Source: an uncultured Dermatophilus sp. (GTDB taxonomy: Bacteria; Actinomycetota; Actinomycetes; Actinomycetales; Dermatophilaceae). From it: a stretch of 6,340 bases of DNA. Position numbers and translations under genes: made by a program. The DNA lies in assembly GCA_945876925.1 (NCBI GenBank), contig CAMCQD010000109.1:1-6340 (forward strand), given 5' to 3'. Under the pieces are notes generated by a model. The model was given only the letters and a program-made list of their open reading frames with translations. It had not been told where the DNA came from and searched no databases. Positions 4,757 to 6,340 of this stretch are shown here, one piece after another; within the stretch, counting starts at the first letter, position 1; the number at the start of each line of letters is the position of its first letter.

Positions 4757-6340
4757 TCAGCCCTCGGTGCCCTCGCCGCTGCCGGCCCCGGCGGACTCGG
4801 TGAGCAGCTCATCCAGCGGCTCCTTGCGGGTGCCAGCGAAGGTGAGCTTCTCGTCCCTGCCCTCGCCCTCGACGTCGACCGTGACGATCTCCCCGGCCGC
4901 GACCTCGCCGTAAAGGATCTTCTCGGACAGCACGTCCTCGATCTCACGCTGGATGGCGCGCCGCAGCGGGCGGGCGCCGAGCACGGGGTCGTAGCCCTTG
5001 CGGGCGAGCAGCTGCTTGGCGGCGGGCGTGAGCTCGATGCCCATGTCCTTGTCCTTGAGCCGCTCGTCGAGACGGCCGACCATGAGATCGACGATCTGGA
5101 CGATCTCATCCTGGCTGAGCTGCGGGAACACGATGACGTCGTCGACCCGGTTGAGGAACTCGGGGCGGAAGTGCTGCTTGAGCTCGTCCTGCACCTTGTT
5201 CTTCATGCGCTCGTAGCTGCTGGTGGTGTCGTCGGTCACCGCGAAGCCCAGCCCGACGGCCTTGCTGATGTCGCGGGTGCCCAGGTTGGTCGTCATGAGG
5301 ATGACGGTGTTCTTGAAATCGACGATCCGGCCCTGGGCGTCGGTCAGCCGCCCGTCTTCGAGGATCTGCAGCAGGCTGTTGAAGATGTCCGGGTGCGCCT
5401 TCTCGACCTCGTCGAACAGCACGACCGAGAAGGGCTTGCGGCGCACCTTCTCGGTGAGCTGGCCGCCCTCTTCGTAGCCGACGTATCCCGGCGGGGAGCC
5501 GAATAGCCGTGAGACGGTGTGCTTCTCGGCGAACTCGGACATGTCGAGGGTGATGAGGCTGTCCTCATCACCGAAGAGGAACTCCGCGAGCGCCTTGGCC
5601 AGCTCGGTCTTCCCGACCCCGGTGGGCCCGGCGAAGATGAACGAGCCGCTGGGCCGGCGCGGGTCCTTCAGCCCCGCCCGGGTGCGCCGGATCGACTGGG
5701 AGAGCGCCTTGATGGCGTCATCCATGCCGACGATGCGCTTGTGCAGCTCGGTTTCCATGTTGAGCAGCCGGGTGGATTCCTCCTCGGTGAGCTTGACCAC
5801 GGGCACGCCGGTGGAGGCGGCCAGCACCTCGGCGATGAGCTCCTCGTCGACCTCGGCGACGACGTCCATGTCGCCGGACTTCCACTCCTTCTCGCGCTTG
5901 GCCTTGGCCTCGATGAGGCGGCGCTCGTCATCGCGCAGGCTGGCGGCCTTCTCGAAGTCCTGCCCGTCGATGGCGGCTTCCTTCTCGCGGCGCACGTGGG
6001 CGATCTTGTCGTCGAATTCGCGCAGATCCGGCGGGGCGGTCATCCGGCGGATGCGCAGCCGGGCGCCGGCCTCGTCGATGAGGTCGATGGCCTTGTCGGG
6101 CAGGTGCCGGTCGTTAATGTACCGGTCGGCCAGGTTGGCCGCGGCGACCAGCGCCGCGTCGGTGATGGAGACGCGGTGGTGCGCCTCGTACCGGTCGCGC
6201 AGGCCCTTGAGGATCTCGATGGTGTGCGGCAGGGTCGGCTCGGCCACCTGGATGGGCTGGAAGCGCCGCTCCAGGGCCGGGTCCTTCTCGATGTGCTTGC
6301 GGTATTCATCCAGCGTGGTGGCGCCGATGGTCTGCAGTTC
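4757..6340 (-). CDS. clpC: ATP-dependent Clp protease ATP-binding subunit ClpC (C-terminal 527 residues, cut by the right edge)
   Basis: ClpC is a hexameric AAA+ unfoldase that feeds proteins into ClpP. Reading leftwards from the right edge, the visible part opens late in the first AAA+ domain (TIGATTLDEY, then ALERRFQPI, the arginine-finger region). It continues through a UVR-type coiled-coil insert (about 110-144 of the fragment, with REKEAAIDGQDFEKAASLRD). The second AAA+ domain follows: Walker A GPTGVGKT (238-245), pore loop GYVG (285-288), Walker B VVLFDE (306-311), sensor TTNLG (about 350-354) and sensor-2 GARPLRR (455-461). The ClpP-docking loop is VGLGF, ending at about 366. The short UVR insert and the docking loop separate it from ClpB. 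Members are about 840-850 residues, so roughly 320 are outside the window, along with the promoter. It ends in an acidic Gly-rich tail (GSGEGTEG). All motifs are intact. Confidence 0.98.
   Translation of the reverse strand, partial: ELQTIGATTLDEYRKHIEKDPALERRFQPIQVAEPTLPHTIEILKGLRDRYEAHHRVSITDAALVAAANLADRYINDRHLPDKAIDLIDEAGARLRIRRMTAPPDLREFDDKIAHVRREKEAAIDGQDFEKAASLRDDERRLIEAKAKREKEWKSGDMDVVAEVDEELIAEVLAASTGVPVVKLTEEESTRLLNMETELHKRIVGMDDAIKALSQSIRRTRAGLKDPRRPSGSFIFAGPTGVGKTELAKALAEFLFGDEDSLITLDMSEFAEKHTVSRLFGSPPGYVGYEEGGQLTEKVRRKPFSVVLFDEVEKAHPDIFNSLLQILEDGRLTDAQGRIVDFKNTVILMTTNLGTRDISKAVGLGFAVTDDTTSSYERMKNKVQDELKQHFRPEFLNRVDDVIVFPQLSQDEIVQIVDLMVGRLDERLKDKDMGIELTPAAKQLLARKGYDPVLGARPLRRAIQREIEDVLSEKILYGEVAAGEIVTVDVEGEGRDEKLTFAGTRKEPLDELLTESAGAGSGEGTEG

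Noticed and set aside
4673..5506. 277-codon plus-strand open frame overlapping the mutY end and clpC
   Set aside because: It is the complement-frame shadow of ClpC, a type often misannotated as hypothetical in high-GC genomes. The ClpC motifs in the same DNA are unambiguous.
1..6340. Mobile elements, CRISPR arrays, tRNA/rRNA genes, a c-di-AMP riboswitch, LexA boxes
   Set aside because: I saw no terminal repeats, spaced repeat arrays, RNA-gene-like folds or GAAC-N4-GTTC boxes. The gaps between genes are short and explained by promoters and stem-loops.

Overview
The window is very GC-rich, has strong third-position GC bias and encodes five proteins whose closest recognisable relatives are actinobacterial. 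The features behind this are a radA-disA pair, a MutY with the actinobacterial C-terminal domain, a ClpC with an LGF ClpP loop, TANNNT -10 elements placed for leaderless mRNAs, and a mycobacterial-type DNA-damage promoter in front of radA. I infer a high-GC actinomycete. The genus cannot be fixed from this sequence.

Layout. Bases 1-875, minus strand: a TIM-barrel protein of the AP-endonuclease-2/xylose-isomerase-like superfamily, cut by the left edge. Bases 876-1019: a divergent intergenic region with both promoters and a repeated GGCACC motif. Bases 1020-2471, plus: radA. Bases 2539-3612, plus: disA. Bases 3613-3749: a GC-rich spacer with stem-loops and a probable mutY promoter. Bases 3750-4706, plus: mutY. 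Bases 4707-4756: a short convergent gap with a possible two-way terminator. Bases 4757-6340, minus: the C-terminal 527 residues of ClpC, cut by the right edge.

How the genes fit together. This is a genome-integrity neighbourhood. RadA remodels recombination intermediates. DisA scans for branched DNA and makes c-di-AMP, and RadA is a known partner and inhibitor of DisA. MutY removes adenine opposite 8-oxoguanine and leaves an abasic site. The divergent TIM-barrel protein would normally be called a sugar phosphate isomerase, yet by eye it keeps counterparts of all nine metal ligands of endonuclease IV, an enzyme that cuts abasic sites. ClpC is a general proteolysis chaperone and is probably only a neighbour.

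No mobile element, CRISPR array, RNA gene or wholly unknown gene is visible. The items most worth checking are the endonuclease IV-like metal site, the PafBC-type radA promoter, the altered adenine-pocket motif of MutY, and the leaderless starts of three genes.
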